A stretch of 64,000 bases of DNA, from the NCBI RefSeq assembly GCF_004114935.1, contig NZ_CP022221.1, forward strand, positions 2,873,001 through 2,937,000, written 5' to 3'. A model generated the notes under the pieces. That model saw nothing but the letters and a program-made list of their open reading frames with translations, was not told where the DNA came from and ran no database searches. Positions 36,417-45,586 of the stretch are shown here, piece after piece (the stretch's first letter is position 1; each line of letters starts with the position of its first letter). A program made the translations under genes and the position numbers. The stretch comes from Bradyrhizobium zhanjiangense. Lineage in GTDB: Bacteria; Pseudomonadota; Alphaproteobacteria; Rhizobiales; Xanthobacteraceae.

Positions 36417-37753
36417 TGCCAACTGATCCCAGGTTGACCGGAGCGAATCCAGCCCGCGCGGCGATGGTCGGCGTAAGCGACTTCGATGGCGTTCTGCGAG
36501 GCAAACACGTCTTAGGTGAAGATCTCTCGGGTGAAGATAAAGTTATCAAGTTCTCTGAAGCGGTGCTGGCGTGGGATTGTACGGACCGGGTCATTCCGGC
36601 CAGTTTCACGCAAAAGCCGCTATCGGCGTTCGGAGATGCTGACCTGCGTATTCTGTCAGGCACCGGCCGTTCGGTGTCTCATCTCGGCGATCAAGATCTC
36701 TATCTCGCGGAGTTCGCGGGCGCACATGAGAACATCTGTCCGCGCGGTGTTCTGCGTAAGGTCCTGCGAAGGGCTGCTGACCACGGATACGCCTGCGCTA
36801 CCGGGTTCGAGTTTGAATTTATGCTGTTTAAGGAGAATGCAGACACGATTGAAGAAAAGCCATTCGGCGAATGGGCTCCTTTAACCCGCGGCCCGTTCGG
36901 CTACTCGATTGCGCGCTCTGTCGCGCAACATGAGCTGTTCGATGAGATCTTGGCGCTTTGTGAGAAGGCGAGAATACCTCTCAGCGGACTACACTTTGAA
37001 ACGGGACCTGCCGTTGTCGAAGCGTCACTTCGTCATTGTGATGCGCTGGAAGCTGCCGATCGAGCAACCATATTCAAGTCGATGATAAAAGCCTGGGCGC
37101 AAACGCGAGGCATGATGGCTACATTCATGGCCAAGGTTTCCGAGAAATGGCCCGGCCAGTCCGGCCATATTCACATCTCGATGTCCTCGGATAGTCAAAA
37201 TGTGTTTTACGACGGTGATGCGTTCGGCAACGTCTCCGATCTTATGAGGCAATTCATCGCCGGACAACTAGAATACATGAATGAGTTCTGTGTGCTCGCT
37301 GCGCCGAACTTCAACAGTTACAAGAGATTGGTACCTGGCTCTTGGGCACCAATCTGTCCAAGCTGGGGAGTTGACAACCGCTCCTGCGCGGTTCGCGCCA
37401 TTCCGGGAGAGCCATCGGCTCATCGCCTGGAGTATAGGCTGCCTGGCGCAGACGTGAACCCATATCTCGCGCTCGCATGTGCGATTGGTTCGGGAATATT
37501 GGGCGTCGAGACAGGTCCGGCACTACCGGCTTCGATCGTCGGTGATGCTAGCGTGGAAATGTGTCGTCCGTCCGCGAGACTGCCTCAAAGCCTATCAGAG
37601 GCAACATCTCGGTTTGCACAGTCTGCAGCGGCCAGTGATGTCTTCGGAGAAAGGTTTGTTGAAGCGTTTTCTTGCTCGCGCCGTTGGGAGTGGGAAGCCG
37701 TTCAACATCGGGTCACCGACTTTGAACGTCAGAGATACTTCGAGATCATTTAG
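36416..37753 (+). CDS. rtxG: Glutamine synthetase-like gamma-glutamyl ligase (PuuA type)
   Basis: A 445-residue member of the glutamine synthetase superfamily. Metal-binding acidic residues lie in TGFEFEFMLF (about residue 135-143); GQSGHIHISM carries the conserved His, NSYKRLVPGSWAPICPSWG and LEYRLPGADVNPYLALA the Arg and ATP-site motifs. The tyrosine adenylylation loop of true GlnA is absent, so this is a specialised gamma-glutamyl-amine ligase like PuuA. Along with the PuuD-like hydrolase in the same operon it forms a put-on/take-off gamma-glutamyl pair. The symbol rests on order in rtxACDEFG. Last gene of the operon; no terminator hairpin is visible after it. Confidence 0.8.
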   Translation: MPTDPRLTGANPARAAMVGVSDFDGVLRGKHVLGEDLSGEDKVIKFSEAVLAWDCTDRVIPASFTQKPLSAFGDADLRILSGTGRSVSHLGDQDLYLAEFAGAHENICPRGVLRKVLRRAADHGYACATGFEFEFMLFKENADTIEEKPFGEWAPLTRGPFGYSIARSVAQHELFDEILALCEKARIPLSGLHFETGPAVVEASLRHCDALEAADRATIFKSMIKAWAQTRGMMATFMAKVSEKWPGQSGHIHISMSSDSQNVFYDGDAFGNVSDLMRQFIAGQLEYMNEFCVLAAPNFNSYKRLVPGSWAPICPSWGVDNRSCAVRAIPGEPSAHRLEYRLPGADVNPYLALACAIGSGILGVETGPALPASIVGDASVEMCRPSARLPQSLSEATSRFAQSAAASDVFGERFVEAFSCSRRWEWEAVQHRVTDFERQRYFEII

Positions 37754-38943
37754 CTTGAGCTCTTCGACAGTTCTGAACCTCATTCCTCTGGCCGATGCCG
37801 GCGGGGCTACTGCGGCTGTCTGTGCGTGCTTGCTCGTTAAGTGAGGACCTTGAGAACGCTGAGGAGGTCAGCTGTTACCTGCTCTGTAGCAGCAACCGCG
37901 ATTGCTCCGTTACGATGCTAGGTAATCAACGACCAACACCATTTCCATTCGCATCAATGAAGACGTGCTCGGCTTCTTCAAGAGGGAAGGCAAAGTCGAT
38001 TATGCTCAGAGGACGAGCCGGAGAGGTCCGTGATGCGCGACGCTGTAGCCGAGCCGCGGCGCCACGCAGGACGCGACGCGCAGCATCAATGGGAGCAGCG
38101 CGAGTAGACGATGGCTTAGTCGCCGCCAGCCACGACGAGGCTGGCGTAGATCGGTGCTAACTAGTACGCGCTTCGCGCGGCGCTCTGAATTCTCCGCTAG
38201 ACAAGAGGTCCCAATCACCTTGGGTCCATTAAGTTCATGAGAGAACGAGAAATGCTGCGCTCGCGACGATGCAAAAAGGATTGCCCTCAAGCCGCACGAC
38301 GTCATCGCGCGGAACCGTCCCCAGCATATCGTGCGGAATGCGAGTGTACGAATTCCTGACACATGCTGTGGATTGTCGGCATGACGTGCCCTCGGATCGC
38401 TTCGCGTGCAAGATGACATGAAGTTTCTTACGGCATTGATCGCCGTTGTGTTCGGTTGCGTGCAACGGCCGCTCCAGATCTCCAGCCAGATGGACAACGA
38501 GCTTCAGCGCGCAACCTGTCTTCCTCAGAGCGCGAATTGTCTTTCAGGATTGCAATCGCCGCCGGAAGACCTTGGACAATGCAGATTCCCTGGTTATCCT
38601 TGCAATCAACAGCGACGTCATATGTCGGCCTCTCGATGTCGATGTCGACGAAATGGCAGCGATAGGTGTCCTTTCCTTCAGGCGTGAAGTTATGGTCGTC
38701 CGCCCAGTTTGAGATGGCGGCCGGCGAAGTGTGCCGATCGGCTCCTTGAGCTTGGGCCTGCGCTGCCGGACTTAAGCACGGCTACGCCGGTTCCGCAGTG
38801 ACAGAATGACGTAGCTGTCCCCACGCTAGGGCGGAAGATGTGCTGCCTACAGCAGCGGTGCAGATCGCAAGTCTGAGTCTGAGTAGTTGCCTAATATTGA
38901 TGAAGTGCGTCAAGTCATTTGCGGACAGAGGCAGGTGCTTGGG
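37754..38943. other. Intergenic, about 1.2 kb, eroded
   Basis: Contains several protein-like short frames, for example DNADSLVILAINSDVIC-like sequence at 38573-38625 and an open start MKFLTALIAVVFG at 38418, but no complete or recognisable gene. Confidence 0.35.
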
Positions 38944-39063
38944 TTACGGCACGTCGACCGGGGGCATGGATGCCGTCGGGCGTGGCACGGAGCCATTTTG
39001 GTGCTGGTTACGTGCCGCCAACATGATCGTAAAAGCCACGACGCGGATTAGGAGAACGCGCAT
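38944..39063 (-). CDS. Possible 39-residue hydrophobic peptide, paralogous to 5978-6088
   Basis: The frame starts MRVLLIRVVAFTIMLAAR and continues NQHQ, RPT, MPPVDVP to a TAA at 38944. The hydrophobic first 17 residues suggest a signal peptide or anchor followed by a short Pro-rich tail. The DNA from about 38994 to 39063 resembles that of the copy at 5978-6088, including the sequence upstream of the hydrophobic codons. Preservation of the frame in both, despite silent and conservative changes, suggests that a short secreted peptide is made. No strong ribosome-binding site is seen. Function unknown. Confidence 0.4.
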   Translation of the reverse strand: MRVLLIRVVAFTIMLAARNQHQNGSVPRPTASMPPVDVP

Positions 39064-40154
39064 GCAACAAGGATTACTCGAAACGATATATCGCAATTAT
39101 GAAACGGCTCACCCCGTGCCTTGGACGAGGGGCGGCTCGGGGCATCCCCACGCACACAGCCTATTGGCCAGCAAACACCTCACAAATTTTGATACTCGTT
39201 CGCCGGTAGCCGCCGAACAACGGGACGATTGCGCTCAAAAAATGCATTTTCACTTGCAGACCGCAGGAATAGTGCAGCGAATTTGAGTAGTAATCCGGTG
39301 ATTGGCTACTCACCGCGAAGGCAGCCACCCCTCGTGCTGCTTCCGGGCGCCATGAAGGACGGTTCACTGCGCAATCATGACATTGTGTCCGGCAGCCTGT
39401 TGGTGCTGACCGCCGCTGGGCTTGCGGTGTTTTGCTCTAGCCTATTCGCATTTGCTTTCATTTAGATCCCGCGGTGGACGTTTGGGCGCTAGGATCCCTG
39501 CGAGACCTCACGCAAGACGGTACGCAGCCGGACAGAGACGCTGTTATGGTTTTCCACGTATGGAGGTCCGGCGGCTGCAGATGATCTGCTCAGGCATCCG
39601 TAGGGATCCGCTTCCTCGAATCGCTTCATTTTCGCATGTAGTGCCCGTCTTTCTGAACGGCCGACCTGATCCCGTGGCTGGGCTTCGTGCAGTTGCCCAC
39701 TAGCAACGTAAGTCCCCCTCCATCGAACGATATAGTTAGTCTTATGGTTGCGCTCGCATCACGCGTTTTTTTTGCGTGGGTTAGGCAGCATTTTGCGCCA
39801 GGTCAACTTCGGCTGTACAACTATCGATCCTCGAACAATCAGGCACAGGAGCGCTGGAAGCGTCACCTAGCAAATCCCCGACGCGCACAGCCTTTCGATG
39901 AGGCGGCCCTCTCAAGAGCAAGCAAGTATGAATGTGCTTCACGGGTAATCCCCTCTACCGGCCCTCATTATTTACCTCGCCACCTGCAGCGCAAGCCCTA
40001 ACCCGTAAAACCCCTGATGCGATTAAGACTCGGCTTTGGGGACAACATTGCTGAAAACGATGCAGCGCGGGTTGCGGCTCGCGGCAGCTCTTGACCATCT
40101 TTTGCTATCGCGGCAACGAGAACGACCAAAGCAGATCGAGATGATGAGAGCGGG
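39064..40154. other. Intergenic, no gene recognised
   Basis: A short frame 39352-39465 ends in a hydrophobic helix (SLLVLTAAGLAVFCSSLFAF) and could encode a 37-residue membrane peptide; otherwise nothing can be supported. Confidence 0.35.
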
Positions 40155-40679
40155 GTGGTGGCTGTGACGGAACAATCCCAAGCATCGGAGTTGCCGCCGG
40201 TCCTGCAGAGACCGTCGAAAGGCTTTCGGTGGATCTTTGCTCTTCTAGCCGTATTGCTCATTCTTTGCGCCGGCGGAGCCTATTTTTTGAGGAATATCGA
40301 AACATTTGCCGAGGCGCCGCCGGCGCAAGAAGTCGTGCCTCCCACGCTTGGCTTGTCACCTGAGGATAGGGATGTCCTTTTAGGGATCCAAACGGGGCAG
40401 CAGAGGACCGCCGACGAAATTGCCGAGCTCAATCGCAACGTCGATGCGCAGCAAGCCGAGCTAAAGCGGATCTCGGATCAGATCGCAGCCCTGACCCAAA
40501 GAATCGAGGAGCTGCAGAATCCCGCGCCTGTTGCTTCTCCTGCTCCTGCTGCTTCTTCGCCACCCGTGCGCACCACATCCAAGCCGGCCAAGAGAGACGT
40601 CCGGCCTTCGAAACCGCAAGGTCCGGTTTCTGTCGGAGGCGCGCCGCTGACTGCGGAGCCGAGCACGGAACAGCGCTGA
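40155..40679 (+). CDS. Membrane-anchored coiled-coil hypothetical protein
   Basis: A 174-residue protein: a cytoplasmic N-terminus of 28 residues, one membrane helix (WIFALLAVLLILCAGGAYFL, about 30-50), a Pro-rich stretch, a heptad coiled coil (TADEIAELNRNVDAQQAELK, then RISDQIAALTQRIEELQ, about 90-130) and a Pro/Ala/Ser-rich tail ending in basic residues. It would sit in the inner membrane with the coil and tail in the periplasm. Starts at 40155, 40158 or 40164 (all GTG) are possible. It is convergent with pabA. Similar proteins occur in Bradyrhizobium islands without known role. Confidence 0.65.
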   Translation: MVAVTEQSQASELPPVLQRPSKGFRWIFALLAVLLILCAGGAYFLRNIETFAEAPPAQEVVPPTLGLSPEDRDVLLGIQTGQQRTADEIAELNRNVDAQQAELKRISDQIAALTQRIEELQNPAPVASPAPAASSPPVRTTSKPAKRDVRPSKPQGPVSVGGAPLTAEPSTEQR

Positions 40680-40767
40680 TTACCACAAAATGCCTGCATA
40701 TGACGCTGCGCCTTCCAACGACGTCGGAAACCGACGGTCCACCATCTTGACCGGCAGGCCGACCCTC

Positions 40768-41364
40768 TCATTGCTCCGCGTGGTTTCTGAAATCCTCTGT
40801 GAGTCGCAAGAAGTTCATAAGCAGGACGTGCCCCTGTGAGGTAAGTATCGACTCGGGATGGAACTGCACCCCATAGGTGGGATAATAGCCGTGCGTGAGG
40901 GCCATGATCTCGCCTTCCTCCGAACGCGCTGTCACTATGAGGTTTTGCGCACATGGCTGATCAAGCTCGACGATAAGAGAATGGTAGCGTCCGACGTCAA
41001 GCGGGGTTGGCAGCCCCTTGAATAATCCTCGGCCGTCATGCGCAACGTATGAGCGCCGACCGTGCATGGGCCGACGCGCACGCGCCACCCGTCCTCCGAA
41101 AGCGCTCGCAATACACTGATGTCCAAGGCAGATACCGAGAATTGGCACGCGTCCTGAAAGTTCGCGAACCACTGCTGTCGATATTCCTGCCTCAGTTGGG
41201 GTGCAGGGGCCGGGCGATATGACCACCGCGCGCGGGTTGAGACCAACGAGCTCGCTGATGCTGATAGCGTCGTTTCGGATCACTTCCGTTGCTTCACTGA
41301 GCTTGTGCAAATAGCGGGCAATGTTGAACACGAAGGAATCGTAATTATCGATGATGACAATCAA
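40768..41364 (-). CDS. pabA: Aminodeoxychorismate synthase component II (glutamine amidotransferase)
   Basis: A 198-residue class I amidotransferase: start IDNYDSFVFNIARYL, VISPGPCTP, the catalytic Cys in ILGICLGHQCIA (about residue 80) and the His-Glu pair in GVQFHPESILT (about 170). It releases ammonia from glutamine for the partner PabB. The ATG overlaps the pabB stop by 4 bp, so the two are coupled. The same family serves anthranilate synthase (TrpG); the assignment to PabA rests on the partner, see pabB. Product pathway: p-aminobenzoate for folate. Confidence 0.88.
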   Translation of the reverse strand: MIVIIDNYDSFVFNIARYLHKLSEATEVIRNDAISISELVGLNPRAVVISPGPCTPTEAGISTAVVRELSGRVPILGICLGHQCIASAFGGRVARARRPMHGRRSYVAHDGRGLFKGLPTPLDVGRYHSLIVELDQPCAQNLIVTARSEEGEIMALTHGYYPTYGVQFHPESILTSQGHVLLMNFLRLTEDFRNHAEQ

Positions 41365-42770
41365 AATGCACCAGCTGGTTCAGAACCAAATGCATCAAAG
41401 ATTCGCTCTGCCTTGGCGAGCGTTTCCTCGTATTCGGCCTCGGGCTCCGACAGGGCCGTTATACCGCTGCCCGCATGAAACACAGCCAGGTCGCCGTCGA
41501 TCGTGACCGTGCGGATCGCAATACTTGTGTCCATGTGCCCGCTGAAGCCGATGAAGCCGATCGCCCCACAATAGACCTCTCGCGCGATGCGCTCGATTTC
41601 TGTAATAATTTCCATCGACCGCAGCTTTGGCGCTCCCGTAATGGAGCCGCCGGGAAAGCAAGCACGGAGCAGGCTAACGGCGTCTTCGTCTCCGGCAAGT
41701 TTCCCCGTAACGATCGACACGAGATGGTGCACTGAGGCATAGGACTCGAGATTGCACAGGGCCGGAACCTCGACCGAATGTGCAGTGCAAACGCGTGACA
41801 GATCGTTGCGCAAAAGGTCGACAATCATCGTGTTCTCGGCATGATCCTTTTCGGAAGCGAGGAGAGCAGCCGCACGGCGGTGGTCTTCCTTGAAATCAGG
41901 AGAACGCGCGATCGTGCCCTTGATAGGTCGTGTCTCGACTTGTCGCCCCTCAAGCTTCAGGAATCGTTCCGGCGAACTTGATGCGATGGTCAGCTTTCCC
42001 CATCGCAGCAGGGCCGCAAAAGGCGCCGGATTCAATGATCGTAGCTGGCAATAGAAGGCGAGTGGATCAAACGAGGTCGGCAGGCGGGTGCTGAACCGCT
42101 GCGCAATATTCGTCTGGAACACGTCACCCGCCAGGATCAAGTCGATCACGCGTTGTACCGCCGCAATGTAGCTCTCGCGGCTGAAGTTCGAGCGCCATGC
42201 GCCCGCTTTGCTGTGGCAACCCTTCTGTGGCGCCTTTGGACCGGCAAGCAATGCTGCAAACTCGTCGGCTCGACGACGCGCTCGTTCGCTCCGTCGCACT
42301 CGGTCCTGCTCCGGCCATCCGGTCGAGACGATCCAGCATTTGTTATCCCGGTGATCGAAGCTGATGACCACATCATAGAAATGCAGGATGGATTGGGGCA
42401 AACCCAGACCGGCAATTGCCGGCGCAGACAATCGCTCCAATGTCCTGTTCATTTCGTAGGCAAGGTAGCCTGCCGCTCCTCCCTGGAACGGCGGGAGATC
42501 GGGACGATGCTCTTGCGGGTACTTCGCGAGTAGCGTGCGAAGGACCTTCCATGGATCGGCCTCGAGAGTAAGTCCGTTCCAACTGACTTGGCCGTTCGCG
42601 ACCCTATAGGTGCTGAACGGGTCGCACGTTAGATATGAGTAGCGCCCAAGCAGCTCGTGCCTTGCTACGCTATCGAGAAACGTGAGATGCGATCGATGCC
42701 CAAGACGTCGCATCGCTGTGACAGGTTCAACCCACTGCAACTCGCGAACATACATCGGGTTATCGGTCAC
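41361..42770 (-). CDS. pabB: Aminodeoxychorismate synthase component I
   Basis: A 469-residue chorismate-utilising enzyme. The N-terminal region (to about 170) has LGRYSYLTCDPF and GGAAGYLAYE; the catalytic domain shows SPERFLKLEG, the motif RPIKGTIAR at about residue 285, ENTMIVDLLRNDLSRV, SVHHLVS and FPGGSITGAPK. The lysine in PIKGT is characteristic of PabB, where anthranilate synthases have alanine (PIAGT), so the enzyme most likely makes 4-amino-4-deoxychorismate. First gene of a pabB-pabA pair on the minus strand. A lyase (PabC) is not in this window. Confidence 0.88.
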   Translation of the reverse strand: MTDNPMYVRELQWVEPVTAMRRLGHRSHLTFLDSVARHELLGRYSYLTCDPFSTYRVANGQVSWNGLTLEADPWKVLRTLLAKYPQEHRPDLPPFQGGAAGYLAYEMNRTLERLSAPAIAGLGLPQSILHFYDVVISFDHRDNKCWIVSTGWPEQDRVRRSERARRRADEFAALLAGPKAPQKGCHSKAGAWRSNFSRESYIAAVQRVIDLILAGDVFQTNIAQRFSTRLPTSFDPLAFYCQLRSLNPAPFAALLRWGKLTIASSSPERFLKLEGRQVETRPIKGTIARSPDFKEDHRRAAALLASEKDHAENTMIVDLLRNDLSRVCTAHSVEVPALCNLESYASVHHLVSIVTGKLAGDEDAVSLLRACFPGGSITGAPKLRSMEIITEIERIAREVYCGAIGFIGFSGHMDTSIAIRTVTIDGDLAVFHAGSGITALSEPEAEYEETLAKAERIFDAFGSEPAGAF

Positions 42771-42909
42771 CGGCGGCTGACGTCGTGAAAGTGCCGTTCC
42801 ATCTGTTGCCCCACCCGATGAGAACGACGCTTGTCTGCGATGGGCCGAAACTTGATGCCCATTGCCAAGTCAACCCGGCGGTGGACTTTTTGCTGCGACA
42901 GCACCTGGA

Positions 42910-43227
42910 TCATCCTGCCGTGGAGGCGAAAGGGGTATCTATTGATATATCGTAGTCGGCCGCGAACCGCAGCTCGCGGAGCGGTCGGACCCGTTTAATC
43001 GACTCCTGGTAGAGATCGTGCGCTTTGTACGCTGCGAGCTCCGCCTCGCTGTCGAACTCACCATAGACCACGATGTCGATATCGTTGCCGAGCTGATCGG
43101 TCTTGCGGTTGCGGGCAACCTCAAGCCGGCGCGCATGTGGTATCGTGGTGAGAAGCGAAAGACCTTCGATGATATGGTCGATATGCGCCTCGTCCTTGGC
43201 GCTGAAGAAGACGATGTGACGAATCAT
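42910..43227 (-). CDS. Stress-responsive A/B barrel (Dabb) domain protein
   Basis: A 105-residue protein starting MIRHIVFFSAK with strands and helices of a dimeric alpha-beta barrel: HIVFFSAK, IEGLSLLTTIPHARRLEVARN, DIDIVVYGEFDSEAELAAYKAH and IKRVRPLRELRFAADYDI. The initial [IM]-[RK]-H-[IV]-V and the F-x-[ST]-E-A-[ED]-L-x-x-Y-x-x-[HS] motif are characteristic of Dabb proteins, some of which act on small aromatic or polyketide molecules and many of which have no known role. It lies between pabB and bioR on the same strand. Confidence 0.8.
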   Translation of the reverse strand: MIRHIVFFSAKDEAHIDHIIEGLSLLTTIPHARRLEVARNRKTDQLGNDIDIVVYGEFDSEAELAAYKAHDLYQESIKRVRPLRELRFAADYDISIDTPFASTAG

Positions 43228-43362
43228 GGCCGTCCGTGGAGATGTCGCTAGCGGGTGCCATAACTATCTGGGAATAGAGCCCGTTGCAATGAGACTAGTC
43301 GCTTGCAGCATGATCGTCGCTTGCGATCGTCGGCGATCCGCAATGAAGCTTGCCAGACTTGC

Positions 43363-43998
43363 TCAGGACGCCGGAAGGGCAAGGCGTTCAATGGTTTGAA
43401 TGTGCCGCGTGAGCAGGTTACAGGCTTGATCGACGTTGCGCGTTCGCAAGGCTTGCAGAATCAGGCGGTGATCTTGATTGGAGCGCGGTTGCCAGCCCAC
43501 CGATCGCGCCATCGCGAACACCAATCGAGAATTGGCAAGCTGCAGTCCATCGAGGCTCGCGAGCAGACGCGGCATTCCGCACGGCGCGACCAAGGCTTGG
43601 TGAAAGGCACGGTTAGCCGTCTCAAACTCCTCGATCGTCTTTGCATTGTCTCCTTCGATCAGGGCGAGCTCGATCTGAGCCAAATGAGCTGTTGTGAGCC
43701 TTGGCCCCGAATGCCGCAATGCCACCACTTCGAGCGCGGCGCGCATTTCGGCGATCTCCTTCACTGAACGGGTATCGAGCGGGGCAACCCGAACACCGCG
43801 ACGCGGGACAGCGACAACAAGATGTTGTGCCTGCAGTTGCCGAAAGGCCTCGCGCACGGGGACGTGGCTGGAATTGAATTCTCGTGCCATGTGATCCTGA
43901 CGGAGCGGCGCGCCTGGCTCTAAGGCGCCGCTGATAATGCGCTCAGCGATTGAGTCCGCGATGCGCGCGACCGTCGTCATGTTATCAGTAGCGATCAT
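43363..43998 (-). CDS. bioR: BioR, GntR-family repressor of biotin synthesis
   Basis: A 211-residue GntR/FCD regulator. The winged helix (about 8-75) reads RIADSIAERIISGALEPGAPLRQDHMARE then VPVREAFRQLQAQHLV and RRGVRVAPL; the FCD ligand domain follows (MRAALEVVALR, FHQALVAPCGMPRL, HRLILQALRTRN). BioR of alphaproteobacteria represses bio genes and itself through a TTATMKATAA-type palindrome; here such sites flank this start and the divergent bioB. An ATG at 43980 (MTTVARIAD) is an alternative start that would leave more room for the operator. Confidence 0.85.
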   Translation of the reverse strand: MIATDNMTTVARIADSIAERIISGALEPGAPLRQDHMAREFNSSHVPVREAFRQLQAQHLVVAVPRRGVRVAPLDTRSVKEIAEMRAALEVVALRHSGPRLTTAHLAQIELALIEGDNAKTIEEFETANRAFHQALVAPCGMPRLLASLDGLQLANSRLVFAMARSVGWQPRSNQDHRLILQALRTRNVDQACNLLTRHIQTIERLALPAS

Positions 43999-44001
43999 AG
44001 A

Positions 44002-44011
44002 TTATCTACCG
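44002..44011. promoter_or_regulatory. BioR-type operator half (TTATCTACCG)
   Basis: Partial match (first seven to eight bases) to the BioR palindrome TTATCTATAA, 4 nt upstream of the annotated bioR start. Suggests autoregulation. Confidence 0.5.
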
Positions 44012-44066
44012 CAATAACCGGTGCATTTGCGAGGCAGCTCGATTAGCATCTCTTCGAGAGCGATGA

Positions 44067-44076
44067 CTATAGATAA
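44067..44076. promoter_or_regulatory. BioR-type operator (CTATAGATAA)
   Basis: Nine of ten positions match the BioR consensus TTATAGATAA. It lies about 37 bp upstream of the bioB ATG. Confidence 0.75.
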
Positions 44077-44085
44077 TTGACGCGA

Positions 44086-44095
44086 TTATCTACAA
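44086..44095. promoter_or_regulatory. BioR-type operator (TTATCTACAA)
   Basis: Nine of ten positions match TTATCTATAA. It lies 18 bp upstream of the bioB start, close enough to block transcription; its centre is 19 bp, about two helical turns, from the site at 44067. Confidence 0.75.
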
Positions 44096-44112
44096 TTGAG
44101 CGGGATTGGGGT

Positions 44113-45105
44113 ATGGATGCTGCTGCGCAAGTCCAGAAGGAAGCAGGCAACGGGGCGCAGATTCGCTGTCATTGGAACGTCGAAGAGGCTAAGGCGCTCT
44201 ACGACCTTCCTTTTGCCGATCTGATGCTTCAGGCGCAGCGCGCTCATCGCAAGAACTTCGATCCAAACCACGTCGAAACTGCGAGCCTGCTCAGCATCAA
44301 GACGGGCGGCTGTCCGGAAGACTGTGGCTACTGCTCGCAAAGCGCGCATTACGAGACCGGCCTGAAAGCCACCCGTCTGATGCGTTGCGCCGATGTGGTT
44401 GCGACCGCGCAGCGCGCGAAGGATGCCGGCGCCACGCGCTTCTGCATGGCCGCGGCCTGGCGCACGCCAAAAGATCGCGATCTTGATTCCGTCTGCGACA
44501 TGGTCAGGGCGGTCAAGGGACTCGGCATGGAAACGTGCGTCACGCTCGGCATGCTGACAACGAAGCAGGCCGCGCGCCTCGCCGAGGCCGGCCTTGACTT
44601 CTACAATCACAACGTCGACACATCGCCCGAGTTCTACAGCAAGATCATCACCACCCGCAGCCTGCAGGACCGCATCGATACGCTGGCGCATGTGCGCGAT
44701 GCCGGCATCAAGATCTGCTGCGGCGGGATTATCGGCATGGGCGAGCGCGTCGAGGACCGCCTAGGTATGCTCGTGCTGCTCGCCAATCTTCCCAACCATC
44801 CCGAAAGCGTGCCCATCAACCTGTGGAACACGATCGAGGGCGTGCCGGTGGAAAACACCGCGGAGCCTCCCGATCCGATCGCGCTGGTCCGGCTGCTGGC
44901 GACCGCGCGGATCATGATGCCGAGGAGTGTGGTTCGCTTGTCCGCCGGGCGGCAATACATGACCGATGAATTGCAGGCGCTTTGCTTCTTGGCCGGCGCA
45001 AATTCAATCTTCGTCGGCGACGTGCTCTTGACCACCAAAAACCCGAAAGTTGATCGCGACGCGGATCTGCTGGCCCGGCTCGGCATCACGTCCGGGCTCG
45101 CCTGA
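44113..45105 (+). CDS. bioB: Biotin synthase
   Basis: A 330-residue radical-SAM enzyme that inserts sulfur into dethiobiotin. The 4Fe-4S cluster motif [13 protein letters not shown] has Cys 67, 71 and 74; further marks are [26 protein letters not shown] and the [2Fe-2S]-site arginine and cysteines. I chose the ATG at 44113, which leaves the BioR operators in the leader; a TTG at 44077 lies inside the operator region. First gene of the bio operon, repressed by BioR. Confidence 0.96.
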   Translation: MDAAAQVQKEAGNGAQIRCHWNVEEAKALYDLPFADLMLQAQRAHRKNFDPNHVETASLLSIKTGGCPEDCGYCSQSAHYETGLKATRLMRCADVVATAQRAKDAGATRFCMAAAWRTPKDRDLDSVCDMVRAVKGLGMETCVTLGMLTTKQAARLAEAGLDFYNHNVDTSPEFYSKIITTRSLQDRIDTLAHVRDAGIKICCGGIIGMGERVEDRLGMLVLLANLPNHPESVPINLWNTIEGVPVENTAEPPDPIALVRLLATARIMMPRSVVRLSAGRQYMTDELQALCFLAGANSIFVGDVLLTTKNPKVDRDADLLARLGITSGLA

Positions 45106-45156
45106 CGGAAGCAGAAGCGCACAATGTGTTACCCCTACATACAGCCTGGGTGAGGA

Positions 45157-45516
45157 ATGCAGATAACTTTGATGAAGGGCAAAATCCATCGCGCCTCAGT
45201 GACCGAAGCTGATCTGCACTATGAAGGCTCGATCTCGATAGATCGTACGCTCCTGGACGCGGCAGGAATGGTGATCAACGAGCGCGTCGAAATCTACAAT
45301 GTCGAAACAGGGACGCGCTTTGCCACCTACGTGATCGAGGCGCCGCCGATGTCTGGCACGATAAGCCTGAACGGTGCGGCCGCCCGACTGGCGATGCCCG
45401 GAGACAAGATCATTATCGTTGCATATGCCTCATTCGACGAGGCCGAAGCAAAGATATTCAAGCCACGCATTGTGCGCGTGGACCGAGACAATCGCATCCT
45501 GGCAAGTTCAACCTAA
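45157..45516 (+). CDS. panD: Aspartate 1-decarboxylase
   Basis: A 119-residue pyruvoyl enzyme that makes beta-alanine from aspartate. The self-cleavage site is Gly24-Ser25 in [25 protein letters not shown] at the start and [12 protein letters not shown] follow the family. It is inserted between bioB and bioF, 51 bp after bioB and 70 bp before bioF, in the same direction, so it is likely co-transcribed and thereby put under BioR. Its product is one of the two substrates of PanC encoded 5.3 kb away. Confidence 0.95.
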   Translation: MQITLMKGKIHRASVTEADLHYEGSISIDRTLLDAAGMVINERVEIYNVETGTRFATYVIEAPPMSGTISLNGAAARLAMPGDKIIIVAYASFDEAEAKIFKPRIVRVDRDNRILASST

Positions 45517-45586
45517 AGGGCCATCCTTCCTTCTTAAGCGGCCAACGCATCTTTTGCGTGATTTGATGCGATCCTCGGAGTGATGA

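Noticed and set aside
43303..43767. 154-codon open frame antisense to bioR
   Set aside because: Shadow of bioR, whose helix-turn-helix and operators are clear.
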